Of a stretch of 64,000 nucleotides of DNA, positions 38,686 to 48,194 are shown in pieces. The stretch comes from Hungatella sp. (GTDB taxonomy: Bacteria; Bacillota; Clostridia; Lachnospirales; Lachnospiraceae). A program made the position numbers and the translations under genes. The stretch lies in the NCBI GenBank assembly GCA_009712635.1, contig WASS01000005.1:155311-219310 (forward strand), in the 5' to 3' direction. Within the stretch, counting starts at the first letter, position 1. Every line of letters begins with the position of its first letter. A model generated the notes under the pieces. That model worked only from the letters and a program-made list of their open reading frames with translations, made no database searches and was not told where the DNA came from.

Positions 38686-38753
38686 ATTGCTTGGTTTTTA
38701 GGAACGTTGCAATTTGGCTGCCGTATTTTTGTTTGTGCGGAACAGGAGGTTCT

Positions 38754-40034
38754 ATGACCGGTGATGGAAATTTTATACTAAAAGGAAACATTTGCTACAG
38801 TGAGGATGTCCACACGTTAAAAACGGTGGAACAGGGTTTTTTAATATGCCAGAATGGGAAGTCAGCCGGAGTATTCAAAAGCATACCGGAACAGTTTCAG
38901 GACTTTTTGCTGATTGACTGTGACGATAAGCTGATTATACCGGGACTAGTTGATCTTCATATCCATGCGCCCCAATATTCATTCCGGGGGCTGTCCATGG
39001 ATTTAGAGCTGTTAGACTGGCTGAATACCAATACGTTTCCGGAGGAAGCCAGATATGGCGATCTGGAATATGCAAAAAAGGCCTACCAGATATTTGCAGA
39101 AACGATGAAGAGAAGCGGGACTACGAGGGCCTGTATCTTTGCTACCATTCATGGACCGGCGACTGAGCTGTTAATGGATTTCATGGAAGATACCGGTTTA
39201 AAGACGATGGTTGGAAAGGTCAATATGGATCGGAATTCGCCGGATTATCTATGCGAGTCCAGTGCACAGGCGTCAGAAGCGGAGACTCTTTTATGGCTTT
39301 CCCATACAAGAGAGAAGTATAAGAATGTAACTCCTATTCTGACACCCAGATTTATTCCGTCCTGCACCGATGATCTCATGGAACGGCTGGGAAGGCTTAA
39401 GAGAAAATACAGACTTCCGGTTCAGTCCCATTTGTCGGAGAATTTAAGTGAGATTGAATGGGTGAAGAGTTTATGTCCCAGTACCGGGTGTTACGGCGAA
39501 GCTTATGATCAGTTCGGCATGTTCGGTGGGGAGGAAAAGACTGTGATGGCACATTGCGTCTATTCGTCTGAACAGGAGATTGAACTGATGAAAAAGCGGG
39601 GAGTTTATGTTGCACACTGTCCCCAGTCCAACACCAACCTTGCTTCCGGCATTGCGCCAATCCGTGCATATCTGGATCTGGGATTAAAGACAGGCCTGGG
39701 TACCGATGTAGCGGGAGGAAGCAGTGAGTCCATATTCCGTGCCATGGCAGATGCCATATCGGTGTCAAAGCTTCGGTGGCGCCTTGTGGATTCCTCATTA
39801 AAGCCTGTTACGTTTGAGGAGGCATTCTACCTGGGAACCATGGGAGGAGGCTCTTTCTTTGGAAAAGCAGGCAGCTTTCTGGAAGGTTATGAGTTTGATG
39901 CTCTGATTCTGGATGACAGCAGTTTAAGTCATCCCCAGCCTCTTAATACGAGGGAAAGGCTGGAACGTTTTATCTATCTGTCTGACGACAGACACATCGC
40001 GGGGAAGTATGTGGAAGGGAAACGAATTTTTTAG
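38754..40034 (+). CDS. guaD: Guanine deaminase
   Basis: Zinc amidohydrolase that converts guanine to xanthine and ammonia, 426 residues. The metal motif is H69-x-H71 in PGLVDLHIHAPQYSFRG, a near-diagnostic guanine deaminase sequence. Later ligand regions are QSHLSEN, MAHCVY and GLGTDVAGG. ATG 38754 is chosen because AGGAGG lies five bases upstream. The open frame extends back to GTG 38643, which is inside the riboswitch expression platform and has no ribosome-binding site. It is followed 21 bp later by a purine permease gene. Together with the guanine riboswitch this forms a uptake-and-deamination unit feeding xanthine to the catabolic cluster. Confidence 0.95.
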   Translation: MTGDGNFILKGNICYSEDVHTLKTVEQGFLICQNGKSAGVFKSIPEQFQDFLLIDCDDKLIIPGLVDLHIHAPQYSFRGLSMDLELLDWLNTNTFPEEARYGDLEYAKKAYQIFAETMKRSGTTRACIFATIHGPATELLMDFMEDTGLKTMVGKVNMDRNSPDYLCESSAQASEAETLLWLSHTREKYKNVTPILTPRFIPSCTDDLMERLGRLKRKYRLPVQSHLSENLSEIEWVKSLCPSTGCYGEAYDQFGMFGGEEKTVMAHCVYSSEQEIELMKKRGVYVAHCPQSNTNLASGIAPIRAYLDLGLKTGLGTDVAGGSSESIFRAMADAISVSKLRWRLVDSSLKPVTFEEAFYLGTMGGGSFFGKAGSFLEGYEFDALILDDSSLSHPQPLNTRERLERFIYLSDDRHIAGKYVEGKRIF

Positions 40035-40055
40035 AGCACCTAAGGAGGTAGAAGT

Positions 40056-41450
40056 ATGGAACGAAACACCAATGATGGATTTTTTGAAAAAGTTTTTCAT
40101 TTATCTAAGAATCACACAGATGTGAAAACTGAGGTGGTAGCCGGAATCACAACATTTATGACGATGGCTTACATTCTGGCAGTGAATCCAAGTATTCTTG
40201 GAGCAGCAGGAATGGACAGCGGTGCAGTTTTTACCGCAACAGCGCTGTCATCTTTAGTTGCAACTCTTTTAATGGCAGGTCTGGCAAATTACCCGTTTGT
40301 TCTCGCACCGGGAATGGGTCTTAATGCCTACTTTGCCTATACTGTTGTATTGAATATGGGTTATACCTGGGAGATGGCTCTGGCTGCTGTATTCATAGAA
40401 GGAATTATATTTATAATTTTATCTCTTACCAGCGTCCGGGAAGCAATCTTTAATGCGATTCCCATGAATTTAAAGCATGCCGTATCGGTTGGTATTGGTC
40501 TGTTCATTGCATTTATTGGTCTTCAGAATGCGAAAGTGGTGGTTGATGGTTCAACGCTTGTGACCATGTTCTCTTTTAAAGCTTCTCTGGCTGATGGTAC
40601 CTTTCATACCACTGGTATTACCGTTTTACTTGCAATCATCGGCACATTGGTTACAGCAGTTCTGGTTGTAAAGAATGTAAAAGGTAATATTTTATGGGGA
40701 ATTTTAATTACATGGCTGTTGGGAATCATCTGTCAGGTTACCGGCTTGTACCAGCCAAATCCGGAAGTAGGAATGTTCAGTGTACTCCCTGATTTTTCCA
40801 AGGGATTTGGGATTCCAAGTATGTCTTCCACATTTTTGAAACTTGATTTTTCCAGAGCACTGTCCATTGATTTTTTGGTGGTAATGTTTGCGTTTTTATT
40901 TGTAGATCTCTTTGACACCTTAGGAACTCTCATTGGTGTTGCATCAAAGGCAGATATGCTTGATAAAGACGGAAAGCTTCCTCACATTCAGGGCGCTCTG
41001 CTTTCCGATGCGGTAGGTACTTCCGTAGGTGCATTGTTTGGAACTTCAACAGTGACTACCTTTGTTGAGAGTGCTGCCGGAGTTGCAGAAGGCGGAAGAA
41101 CCGGATTGACTGCGGTAGTTTCAGCTTTATTATTTGGTTTATCCCTGTTTTTATCACCGATTTTCCTTGCAATTCCATCATTTGCAACAGCACCAGCCCT
41201 GATCGTTGTTGGATTCCTTATGCTGACATCTGTGACGAAAATCGATTTTACGGATTTTACAGAGTCCATTCCATGCTACATTGCTATCATTGCCATGCCG
41301 TTTATGTACAGCATTTCTGAGGGTATCGCTATGGGCGTAATCTCTTATGTATTTATTAATGTTGTAACAGGCAATGCAAAGAAAAAGAAAATAAGTCTGC
41401 TCATGTATATTTTAGCTGTATTATTTGTATTGAAATATGTACTGATCTAA
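40056..41450 (+). CDS. pbuG: NCS2/AzgA-type guanine/hypoxanthine permease (PbuG-like)
   Basis: Proton-coupled purine base importer, 464 residues with about 13-14 membrane segments. AzgA-group motifs are visible: EVVAGITTFMTMAYIL near residue 28, NYPFVLAPGMGLNAYFAYT near residue 83, and the FLFVDLFDTLGTLIGVASKA segment near residue 285 that carries substrate-site acidic residues. AAGGAGGTAG precedes ATG 40056. It is the second gene behind the guanine riboswitch and ends at a strong terminator. Specificity for guanine or hypoxanthine is inferred from the subgroup and the riboswitch. Confidence 0.92.
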   Translation: MERNTNDGFFEKVFHLSKNHTDVKTEVVAGITTFMTMAYILAVNPSILGAAGMDSGAVFTATALSSLVATLLMAGLANYPFVLAPGMGLNAYFAYTVVLNMGYTWEMALAAVFIEGIIFIILSLTSVREAIFNAIPMNLKHAVSVGIGLFIAFIGLQNAKVVVDGSTLVTMFSFKASLADGTFHTTGITVLLAIIGTLVTAVLVVKNVKGNILWGILITWLLGIICQVTGLYQPNPEVGMFSVLPDFSKGFGIPSMSSTFLKLDFSRALSIDFLVVMFAFLFVDLFDTLGTLIGVASKADMLDKDGKLPHIQGALLSDAVGTSVGALFGTSTVTTFVESAAGVAEGGRTGLTAVVSALLFGLSLFLSPIFLAIPSFATAPALIVVGFLMLTSVTKIDFTDFTESIPCYIAIIAMPFMYSISEGIAMGVISYVFINVVTGNAKKKKISLLMYILAVLFVLKYVLI

Positions 41451-41464
41451 TGATTATGAATAAA

Positions 41465-41524
41465 GGCGGTGACAAGTCATTCACCAGGCATATTGCCTGA
41501 ATGAAAGATTGTCACCGCTTTTTT
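41465..41524 (+). terminator. Terminator of the guaD-pbuG operon
   Basis: GCGGTGACAA (41466-41475) pairs with TTGTCACCGC (41509-41518), with an inner GGCA/TGCC-type hairpin, and six Ts follow. Confidence 0.92.
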
Positions 41525-41535
41525 CATGTTTATAA

Positions 41536-42000
41536 TCAGTTTAATAAAACAATGGCCAGATTTAAATATCCTGCAAACGTAACCCATAAAAGGTAAGGTA
41601 TCTGCATAAGGGCAGCAGTCTGATTGACATTCCAGAACGCCCTGATCATGCGAACGATAAAGTACCATAAAAGCAGCAGAATCAGAAATGCCAGAAGATA
41701 ATTCTGCAGGTTAAAGAAAACAATGCTCCAGATAAAGTTAAGTGCCAGCTGGATCCCATAAAGCAGGAGCGCTTCCTTTTTTTTCGGAGAATAGGACTGT
41801 GCAATTATATAAGATCCTAATCCCATTAGAAGATATAAGATCGTCCAGACAATCGGGAAAATCCACCCCGGAGGGGAAAGGGGAGGCTGGTTTAAATTTT
41901 TGTATACCATCATGCTGTTTTTTGTAAGAAATCCAGCCAATGCGCCAACTGCCAGAGGTAGTACCAGGAAGAAAATTAATTTTTTTCTGCTTGCATTCAT
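41536..42000 (-). CDS. tspO: TspO/MBR-family membrane protein
   Basis: The 154-residue, five-helix membrane protein shows the family signatures: NLNQPPLSPPGWIFPIVWTILY (read in two parts, about residues 35-56), LALNFIWSIVFF (about 85-96) and PYLLWVTFAGYLN (about 135-147). TspO proteins bind porphyrins and related ligands and act in stress signalling. A purine-related role has not been described to my knowledge. AGGAG lies six bases before ATG 42000. It is 51 bp after the xanthine/uracil permease gene on the same strand, with no terminator between them, making it the apparent last gene of the minus-strand purine operon. Confidence 0.93.
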   Translation of the reverse strand: MNASRKKLIFFLVLPLAVGALAGFLTKNSMMVYKNLNQPPLSPPGWIFPIVWTILYLLMGLGSYIIAQSYSPKKKEALLLYGIQLALNFIWSIVFFNLQNYLLAFLILLLLWYFIVRMIRAFWNVNQTAALMQIPYLLWVTFAGYLNLAIVLLN

Positions 42001-42051
42001 AGGAATCTCCTGTTCCTGTAATTAATATAATCTATTCCACGATTCTATTAA

Positions 42052-43377
42052 TTATTTCCCGTTTTTAGGTAAAATAATATTTAAAAAGATTGCTACTAAT
42101 GTTGCAACAACCACAGGAGAACGGCCAAAGATGGTGACTACCCAGGCAGGAAATGTAGAAAGAGCAGAGGTAGCCTGGGATATTCCCATTCCAAGTGCAG
42201 CAGCAAGTCCTACGATGGAAGAATTCCGGTAATTCATCTCTTCAGAAGTCACCAGCTTCATACCCGTCATGGCAATGGAGGCAAATACGGATACAGTGGC
42301 GCCTCCTAACACACACTGGGGAATGGTGGTAAGCAAAGCAGAAAACTTGGGAATCAGACCGGCAGCCAGCAAAAAGACTGCAGTTAATCCCATGACACAG
42401 CGGTTAACCACCTTAGTCGTAGTCACGATACCAACGTTCTGGCTGTAGGTAGCGGTTGGAAGACCGCCCAAAAGTGCTCCCAGAATATTGGTTATACCGT
42501 AACCCATAATTCCGCCCTGCAATTCCTTATCCGTAGGCTCTCTGTCGATGGAGCCGCTGGTGGTGGCGGTAAAGTCTCCGATTGCCTGTACGGAGTTAAT
42601 GGCAAATAAGAGTCCGATGGCAATACAGGAAGAGGGTTCAAATACGATTCCAAAATGAAGGGGCCTTGGAATGGAAAACAGGGAAGCAGCAGCGATGTTG
42701 GAAAAACTCACCATTCCAAAAAACAATGCAGTCACATATCCCACAATAATGCCGATGAGAATGGAAGCCAGTTTATAGATTCCTTTACCGAAATGATTGA
42801 GAACTGTGACGACTGTCAGGGTAATAAATGCAACAGTCCAGTTCTGCCACGATCCGTATGAGGGATTTGAAACACCGCCTGCCATATAGTTAATGGCAGT
42901 AGGGTAAAGAGAAAGTCCTATGGTAAAAACTACAGTTCCGGTAATTAATGGGGGGAAGAATTTCCGGATCCGCATAACAGAGATACCTACCACGAAAGCC
43001 ACGATGCCGCCGACGATCTGGGCTCCCAGAATGGCAGATATACCGTAATCTGCCGCAATGGACTGCATACTTGGGACGTATGCAAAACTGATACCCAGGA
43101 TAACAGGGAGGGAGGCTCCAAGGTGGAATCCATTCTTTTTTCCAATGGGAAAAAGCTGGAGTAGGGTGGACAGGGCAGATACCACCAGGGCAACCTGTAT
43201 GAGGATGACCCGTTCGGAACCTTCCAGTCCTACGATATTGGATACAATGATGGGTGGTGTGACGCAGCCGACAATCATTGCAACCAGATGCTGTATTGCA
43301 AGGGGGAGTGCGTGAGAAAACCTGGGGATGCCGTCGAGTTCAAAAATAGATGCATACTTCCTGTCAGTTTGTCTCAT
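42052..43377 (-). CDS. NCS2 uracil/xanthine (urate) permease
   Basis: Nucleobase-cation symporter, 441 residues with about 14 membrane segments. Signature segments are LAIQHLVAMIVGCVTPPIIV near residue 27, the FFPPLITGTVV motif of xanthine/urate carriers near residue 140, and SVQAIGDFTATTSGSI near residue 265. The context is xanthine dehydrogenase-type, carbamate kinase and ring-opening genes, so xanthine or urate is the likely cargo. This is inference; uracil is possible. AAAGGAGAAC precedes ATG 43377, 25 bp after carbamate kinase in the same operon. Confidence 0.92.
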   Translation of the reverse strand: MRQTDRKYASIFELDGIPRFSHALPLAIQHLVAMIVGCVTPPIIVSNIVGLEGSERVILIQVALVVSALSTLLQLFPIGKKNGFHLGASLPVILGISFAYVPSMQSIAADYGISAILGAQIVGGIVAFVVGISVMRIRKFFPPLITGTVVFTIGLSLYPTAINYMAGGVSNPSYGSWQNWTVAFITLTVVTVLNHFGKGIYKLASILIGIIVGYVTALFFGMVSFSNIAAASLFSIPRPLHFGIVFEPSSCIAIGLLFAINSVQAIGDFTATTSGSIDREPTDKELQGGIMGYGITNILGALLGGLPTATYSQNVGIVTTTKVVNRCVMGLTAVFLLAAGLIPKFSALLTTIPQCVLGGATVSVFASIAMTGMKLVTSEEMNYRNSSIVGLAAALGMGISQATSALSTFPAWVVTIFGRSPVVVATLVAIFLNIILPKNGK

Positions 43378-43402
43378 AGTAAATGTTCTCCTTTAAGATG
43401 TT

Positions 43403-44347
43403 TTACTGTTGAATATGAGTTCCCGTACTTCCAAGTATTCCTTCTTTTGCTTTTTCTAAGAGAGTGATGAGTGCCGTCCGCCCTTTTCTGGATTCGGCAA
43501 ATTTTACAGCTGCCTCCACCTTGGGAAGCATGGAACCAGGTGCAAAGTGCCCATCATTGATGTACTTACGCGCCTCATCAGCGGTTATATCACTCAGCCA
43601 TGTTTCATCAGGTCTGCCATAATTTAAGGCGATTTTTTCCACAGCCGTCAGTATAATAAGAAGATCTGCGTTCAGTTCTTCAGCCAGGAGTTCGCTGGCA
43701 AAGTCTTTATCAATGACTGCGCTGGCGCCCTTTAAGTGATTTCCGTTTAAGGTTACAGGGATTCCGCCTCCTCCGCATGCGATCACCAGCTGTCCGCTGT
43801 CCACCAGAGAACGGATCGCTTCAATTTCGATGATTTCCTGAGGCTTTGGAGAGGCAACCATTCGCCGGTATCCCCTGCCTGCATCCTCTTTCATTAAATA
43901 CCCGTATTTTTCCGATGCTTCCTTTGCCTGTTCTTCCGTCATAAAATGTCCAATTGGCTTGGAGGGATTTGAAAATGCGGGATCGTTTTCGTCCACACGG
44001 ATCTGGGTGATCATGGTGGTCACCGGGATATTTCTCACATTCCGGTTCACCAGCTCTTCTCTTAATGCATTCTGTAAATCATAACCGATATATGCCTGGC
44101 TCATGGCAACGCAGACGGAGAGAGGCGTGTTAGGCTGATTGGGATCTTCTCTGCACAAGGCACTCATGGCATTGTTGATCATTCCCACCTGGGGCCCGTT
44201 TCCATGGGCAACCACCACTTCACAGCCTTCTTCAATCAGATCTACAATCGCTTTTGAAGTGATTTTAACTGCTGCCATCTGCTCCGGCAGGGTATTGCCA
44301 AGGGCGTTTCCGCCCAGGGCAATTACAATTCTCTTTTTTTTCTCCAT
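43403..44347 (-). CDS. Carbamate kinase (ArcC/YqeA type)
   Basis: Transfers phosphate from carbamoyl phosphate to ADP, giving ATP, CO2 and ammonia. The 314-residue amino-acid-kinase-fold protein begins with RIVIALGGNALG and has the VVAHGNGPQVG motif (about residues 45-55) and the IACGGGGIPV segment near residue 194. It lies directly after ygeW, the carbamoyltransferase-like gene, so the pair should harvest ATP from a carbamoylated purine-derived intermediate. There is no arginine deiminase (arcA) nearby. The E. coli counterpart in the equivalent cluster is yqeA. Confidence 0.95.
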   Translation of the reverse strand: MEKKKRIVIALGGNALGNTLPEQMAAVKITSKAIVDLIEEGCEVVVAHGNGPQVGMINNAMSALCREDPNQPNTPLSVCVAMSQAYIGYDLQNALREELVNRNVRNIPVTTMITQIRVDENDPAFSNPSKPIGHFMTEEQAKEASEKYGYLMKEDAGRGYRRMVASPKPQEIIEIEAIRSLVDSGQLVIACGGGGIPVTLNGNHLKGASAVIDKDFASELLAEELNADLLIILTAVEKIALNYGRPDETWLSDITADEARKYINDGHFAPGSMLPKVEAAVKFAESRKGRTALITLLEKAKEGILGSTGTHIQQ

Positions 44348-44364
44348 ATAACTGATCCCCTTGA

Positions 44365-45561
44365 TTAGATTGAGAACTTACGAGGTGTTTTCTTCTCCTC
44401 CAGCTTTTTAAAGACTTCCTGGGGATTTTCAAACTTGCTTAAAAAGATCATGGCAGCGATTACATATGGCTTATAGCTGGCTTCTTTATAAAGCGGATTT
44501 CTGTAACGGTCAAATACGGAAGCTTCTACTTCTCCATCCTTACAGCTGATATCGTTGATATCTGCCGGGAGGCAGTGAAGATAGAGGGCTTTTCCATCTT
44601 TAGTCGTCTTCATCAGTTCTTCTGTACAGCACCAGTCCTTATGATTGGCATTCTGAGCCAGAAGTTCCTTCTCAAGGGCTTTGATTCCCTCCATATCACC
44701 GTTGCCGTAAAGATCGGTTCTCTTTTCCATGGCTGCAAATGGTGCCCAGCTCTTTGGATAAACGATATCAGCATCCTTAAATGCATCAGCCATATCATTG
44801 GATACACGGAAGGATCCGCCGGATTTTTCTGCATTGTTCTTTGCTACTTCTAAAACCTCAGGCATTACCTCATAACCCTCCGGATGAGCCAGAACTACTT
44901 CCATTCCCATACGTGTCATTAATCCGATAACACCCTGAGGAACGGATAAGGGCTTTCCATAGGAAGGAGAGTAAGCCCAGGTCATGGCCAGCTTCTTGCC
45001 CTTTAAATTTTCAATGCCGCCCATTTCATGAATGATATGAAGCATGTCAGCCATGGTCTGCGTAGGGTGGTCGATATCACACTGTAAATTTACTAAAGCC
45101 GGCTTCTGTTCCAGGATTCCATCCTTGTATCCTTCTGTTACCGCATCGGAAACATGGTGCATATAGGTGTTTCCTTTTCCGATATACATATCGTCACGGA
45201 TACCGATGACATCTGCCATGAAAGAGATCATGTTGGCTGTTTCACGGACCGTCTCTCCATGGGCAATCTGGGATTTCCCTTCGTCTAAATCCTGTACTTC
45301 CAGTCCAAGAAGGTTGCAGGCAGAAGCAAAGGAGAAACGGGTACGGGTGGAATTGTCGCGGAATAAGGAGATTCCAAGTCCGCTTTCAAAAACCTTTGTG
45401 GAGATGTTGTTTTCTCTCATGAAGCGGAGAGCGTCTGCAACGGTCCATACTGCTTCCAGCTCGTCATCTGTCTTCTCCCAGGTTAAAAAGAAGTCATTTT
45501 CATACATCTCCTTAAAATTTAAGGAATTCAGTTTGTCGATATAATCCTGTAAGGTTTTCAT
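44365..45561 (-). CDS. ygeW: Knotted carbamoyltransferase YgeW
   Basis: The 398-residue protein belongs to the aspartate/ornithine carbamoyltransferase superfamily. The carbamoyl-phosphate loop is D-N-S-T-R-T-R-F-S (about residues 69-77), and HPTQTMADMLHI follows near residue 165. The YgeW-specific features are the long N-terminal region and the LHCLPADIND segment near residue 330. The substrate of YgeW is not settled; a ureido intermediate of purine degradation is probable given the neighbours. Carbamate kinase follows after 17 bp. AGGAGG lies 11 bases before ATG 45561. Confidence 0.95.
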   Translation of the reverse strand: MKTLQDYIDKLNSLNFKEMYENDFFLTWEKTDDELEAVWTVADALRFMRENNISTKVFESGLGISLFRDNSTRTRFSFASACNLLGLEVQDLDEGKSQIAHGETVRETANMISFMADVIGIRDDMYIGKGNTYMHHVSDAVTEGYKDGILEQKPALVNLQCDIDHPTQTMADMLHIIHEMGGIENLKGKKLAMTWAYSPSYGKPLSVPQGVIGLMTRMGMEVVLAHPEGYEVMPEVLEVAKNNAEKSGGSFRVSNDMADAFKDADIVYPKSWAPFAAMEKRTDLYGNGDMEGIKALEKELLAQNANHKDWCCTEELMKTTKDGKALYLHCLPADINDISCKDGEVEASVFDRYRNPLYKEASYKPYVIAAMIFLSKFENPQEVFKKLEEKKTPRKFSI

Positions 45562-45588
45562 AATGTGGGTAGCCTCCTGATTTTAGTT

Positions 45589-46902
45589 TTATTCTTTGCA
45601 GTAAACAGTGGGAAGTGCGGCATATACAGCTGCACAGGTAACAAGATCCTGCTTCCAGGTCTTTTCGTTTGGCGCATGAGCCTGGGCTTCTGCTCCCGGT
45701 CCAAAGCCGATGCATGGTATCTGGTTGCGTCCCATAATGGAAACGCCGTTGGTGGAAAAGGTCCATTTGTCGGTGAGAGGACGTGCAAGGCGCATGGAAA
45801 CAGTCTCTTCGGCACCGATTCTGGTATCCCCGTATAAGGATTTATAAGCTTCCTCTAATGATCTGGTTACTTTATGATCCTCAGGAATGACCCAGGTAGG
45901 GAAGTAACATTCGATGGGATAGGTAAGGCCTTTATAGGAAGGACGGGAATACTCATACATGGAAACGATAACATCATCTCCGTATTTCTTAACATTTGGC
46001 AGATTGCGGATCTCGTCAAGACAGCTTTCCCAGGTTTCCCCTGCTGTCATACGGCGGTCTAAGGAAACGGAACAGGAGTCAGCTACAGCGCAGCGGCTTG
46101 GTGAAGTGAAGAAAATTTCTGAAACGGTAATGGTACCCTTTCCTAAAAAGTTTGCTTCTTTCCACTGCGGATTATGGGATTCATCAAGCATTTTAACAAG
46201 TCCTTTGATTTCTTTGTCATCAGCTGCATCATTCTCATTAAGAGAACGGACATCCTGAAGAATATCAGCCATTTTATAGATTGCGTTATCACCACGTTCC
46301 GGTGCAGAGCCGTGGCAGGAAACTCCCTTTACGTCCACACGGATTTCCATACGGCCTCTCTGACCGCGGTAGATGCCTCCGTCGGTCGGCTCTGTGGAAA
46401 CTACAAATTCCGGACGGATCTTATCTTCATTGATAATGTACTGCCAGCAAAGACCGTCGCAGTCTTCCTCCTGTACAGTGCCGGTAACCAGAACGGTGTA
46501 TTTGTCATTCAGGAGACCTAAATCCTTCATGATTCTGGCACCGTAAACAGCAGATACCAAACCGCCGCACTGGTCGGAAACACCTCTTCCTCCAATTTCC
46601 ACATCGGTTTCGTAGCCTTCGTAAGGATCAAAATTCCAGTTGGACTTGTTGCCGATTCCTACGGTATCAATGTGGGCATCAAAGCCGATCAGAGTTTCTC
46701 CGGTTCCCATAAAACCAAGCACATTGCCCATGGGATCAATCTCTACCTTGTCAAACTCAAGTGCCCTCATCTCCTGTGCAATCCGGTCAATATGAGCTTT
46801 TTCATCGCAGCTTTCTCCAGGAAATTTTACGATGTCACGCAGAAATTTTGTCATGTCTGCTTCGTAGCTTTTTGCTGCTTCTTTGATTTTCGCGTAATCC
46901 AT
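45589..46902 (-). CDS. ygeY: YgeY, M20-family deacylase/hydrolase
   Basis: Zinc M20 peptidase-type hydrolase, 437 residues. Metal-site segments are [11 protein letters not shown] (about residues 73-83), [13 protein letters not shown] and [11 protein letters not shown] (about 149-159), with the lid domain in the middle. YgeY occurs with YgeX and YgeW in purine-degrading clusters and probably hydrolyses an acyl or carbamoyl diaminopropionate-type intermediate, but the exact reaction is inference. CGGAGG precedes ATG 46902. Gaps to ygeX and ygeW are about 28 bp, indicating one transcript. Confidence 0.93.
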   Translation of the reverse strand: MDYAKIKEAAKSYEADMTKFLRDIVKFPGESCDEKAHIDRIAQEMRALEFDKVEIDPMGNVLGFMGTGETLIGFDAHIDTVGIGNKSNWNFDPYEGYETDVEIGGRGVSDQCGGLVSAVYGARIMKDLGLLNDKYTVLVTGTVQEEDCDGLCWQYIINEDKIRPEFVVSTEPTDGGIYRGQRGRMEIRVDVKGVSCHGSAPERGDNAIYKMADILQDVRSLNENDAADDKEIKGLVKMLDESHNPQWKEANFLGKGTITVSEIFFTSPSRCAVADSCSVSLDRRMTAGETWESCLDEIRNLPNVKKYGDDVIVSMYEYSRPSYKGLTYPIECYFPTWVIPEDHKVTRSLEEAYKSLYGDTRIGAEETVSMRLARPLTDKWTFSTNGVSIMGRNQIPCIGFGPGAEAQAHAPNEKTWKQDLVTCAAVYAALPTVYCKE

Positions 46903-46931
46903 GTTTTTTACCTCCGGTTTTTATGAAATGA

Positions 46932-48137
46932 TTAACGATCTTTCCCTTCCCATACAATGGCTTTATAGCGGTCAGGATCGGTATCTCCCTCTGTTGAGAA
47001 AAGAAGAACTTTAGAATCCTTATTAAGTCCCAGATGCTCTCTTAAAGCCTGGCAGGAGTCATCTTTCATGATAGAAGCCAAAACTCCGAACGGTGCGGCT
47101 CCCGATTCCCCTGATGTGACAGGTGTATCTCCCTTTATCGGTGCAGCCAGCATTCTCATGCCTTCGGCAGCTGCCCAGTCAGGTGCTGAAATAAAGGTAT
47201 CGGTATGGTTCTTTAAAATATCCCAGGATATGGTATTGGGCTCTCCGCAGGCAAGGCCTGCCATAATGGTCTGCATATCCCCATCCACGATCCGGATGGT
47301 GCCGTCGCCGGCTTTGGCGCCTTCATAGAGACAGGCTGCCACATCTGCTTCTACCACAACACAAACGGGGGGATTCTCCGGATAACGGTTTTTAAAATAT
47401 CCGATGACTGCTCCGGCAAGAGATCCCACACCTGCCTGAACAAAGACATGGGTAGGTCTTTCACAGCCGTATTCCTTAAGCTGTTCGTCTGCTTCCATAA
47501 CCATGGTGCCATAGCCCTGCATGATCCATGCCGGTATTTCTTCGTATCCATCCCAGGCTGTATCCTGAACGACCACGCCGTTTTTTACCTTGGAAGCGGC
47601 ATCTGCAGCCATGCGGACGCATTCATCGTAGTTGGATTCCTCAATGGTTACATCGGCTCCCTCCGCCTTAATATTATTAAAACGGTTTAATGTAGTGCCT
47701 TTTGGCATGAAGACAACGGCTTTTTGTCCAAGCTGCCTGGCAGCCCAGGCAACGCCTCTTCCGTGGTTGCCGTCGGTGGCGGTGAAAAAGGTAGCCTGAC
47801 CGAATTCTTCCTTTAACGCCTGTGAGGTCAGCACCTGATAGGGAAGATCAGAGACTTCCTTTTTTGTCTGCTTTGCCACATACTTTGCCATTGCATAAGA
47901 TCCGCCTAAAACCTTAAATGCATTTAAGCCGAACCGGTAAGATTCATCCTTTATGTAAATCTCACCTAATCCCAGATGGTCTGCCATATGGGGCAGTTTT
48001 GTCAAAGGAGTCTCTTTGTACTGGGGAAAGCTTTCGTGAAAGCTTCTCGCTTTTTTAATCTCCTCTTGTGACATAACAGGCAGATGTCTGTCATCGGTCT
48101 TTGGCATGGTGTTTACAGCCCATTCGATTGGTTTCAT
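46932..48137 (-). CDS. ygeX: Diaminopropionate ammonia-lyase YgeX
   Basis: PLP enzyme that converts 2,3-diaminopropionate to pyruvate and two ammonia. The 401-residue fold-type II protein has the PLP lysine in FGLNAFKVLGGSYAM (about residue 68 of this start), the substrate loop TATDGNHGRGVAWAARQLG and a Gly-rich phosphate loop near the QAGVGSLAGAVIGY segment. ATG 48137 (MKPIEWAVNT) follows an AAAGGAG site. The frame extends to 48173 without a better signal. It is the first enzyme gene after the regulator. Together with the ring-opening genes it predicts pyruvate as the end product. Confidence 0.95.
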   Translation of the reverse strand: MKPIEWAVNTMPKTDDRHLPVMSQEEIKKARSFHESFPQYKETPLTKLPHMADHLGLGEIYIKDESYRFGLNAFKVLGGSYAMAKYVAKQTKKEVSDLPYQVLTSQALKEEFGQATFFTATDGNHGRGVAWAARQLGQKAVVFMPKGTTLNRFNNIKAEGADVTIEESNYDECVRMAADAASKVKNGVVVQDTAWDGYEEIPAWIMQGYGTMVMEADEQLKEYGCERPTHVFVQAGVGSLAGAVIGYFKNRYPENPPVCVVVEADVAACLYEGAKAGDGTIRIVDGDMQTIMAGLACGEPNTISWDILKNHTDTFISAPDWAAAEGMRMLAAPIKGDTPVTSGESGAAPFGVLASIMKDDSCQALREHLGLNKDSKVLLFSTEGDTDPDRYKAIVWEGKDR

Positions 48138-48194
48138 GTCTGCACATTCTCCTTTATAATAAATTAAAATCAACGGGTATCATTTGCCAGATGC

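Noticed and set aside
43378..43402. Second purine or xanthine riboswitch ahead of the xanthine/uracil permease
   Set aside because: The gap to carbamate kinase is only 25 bp and contains just the ribosome-binding site.
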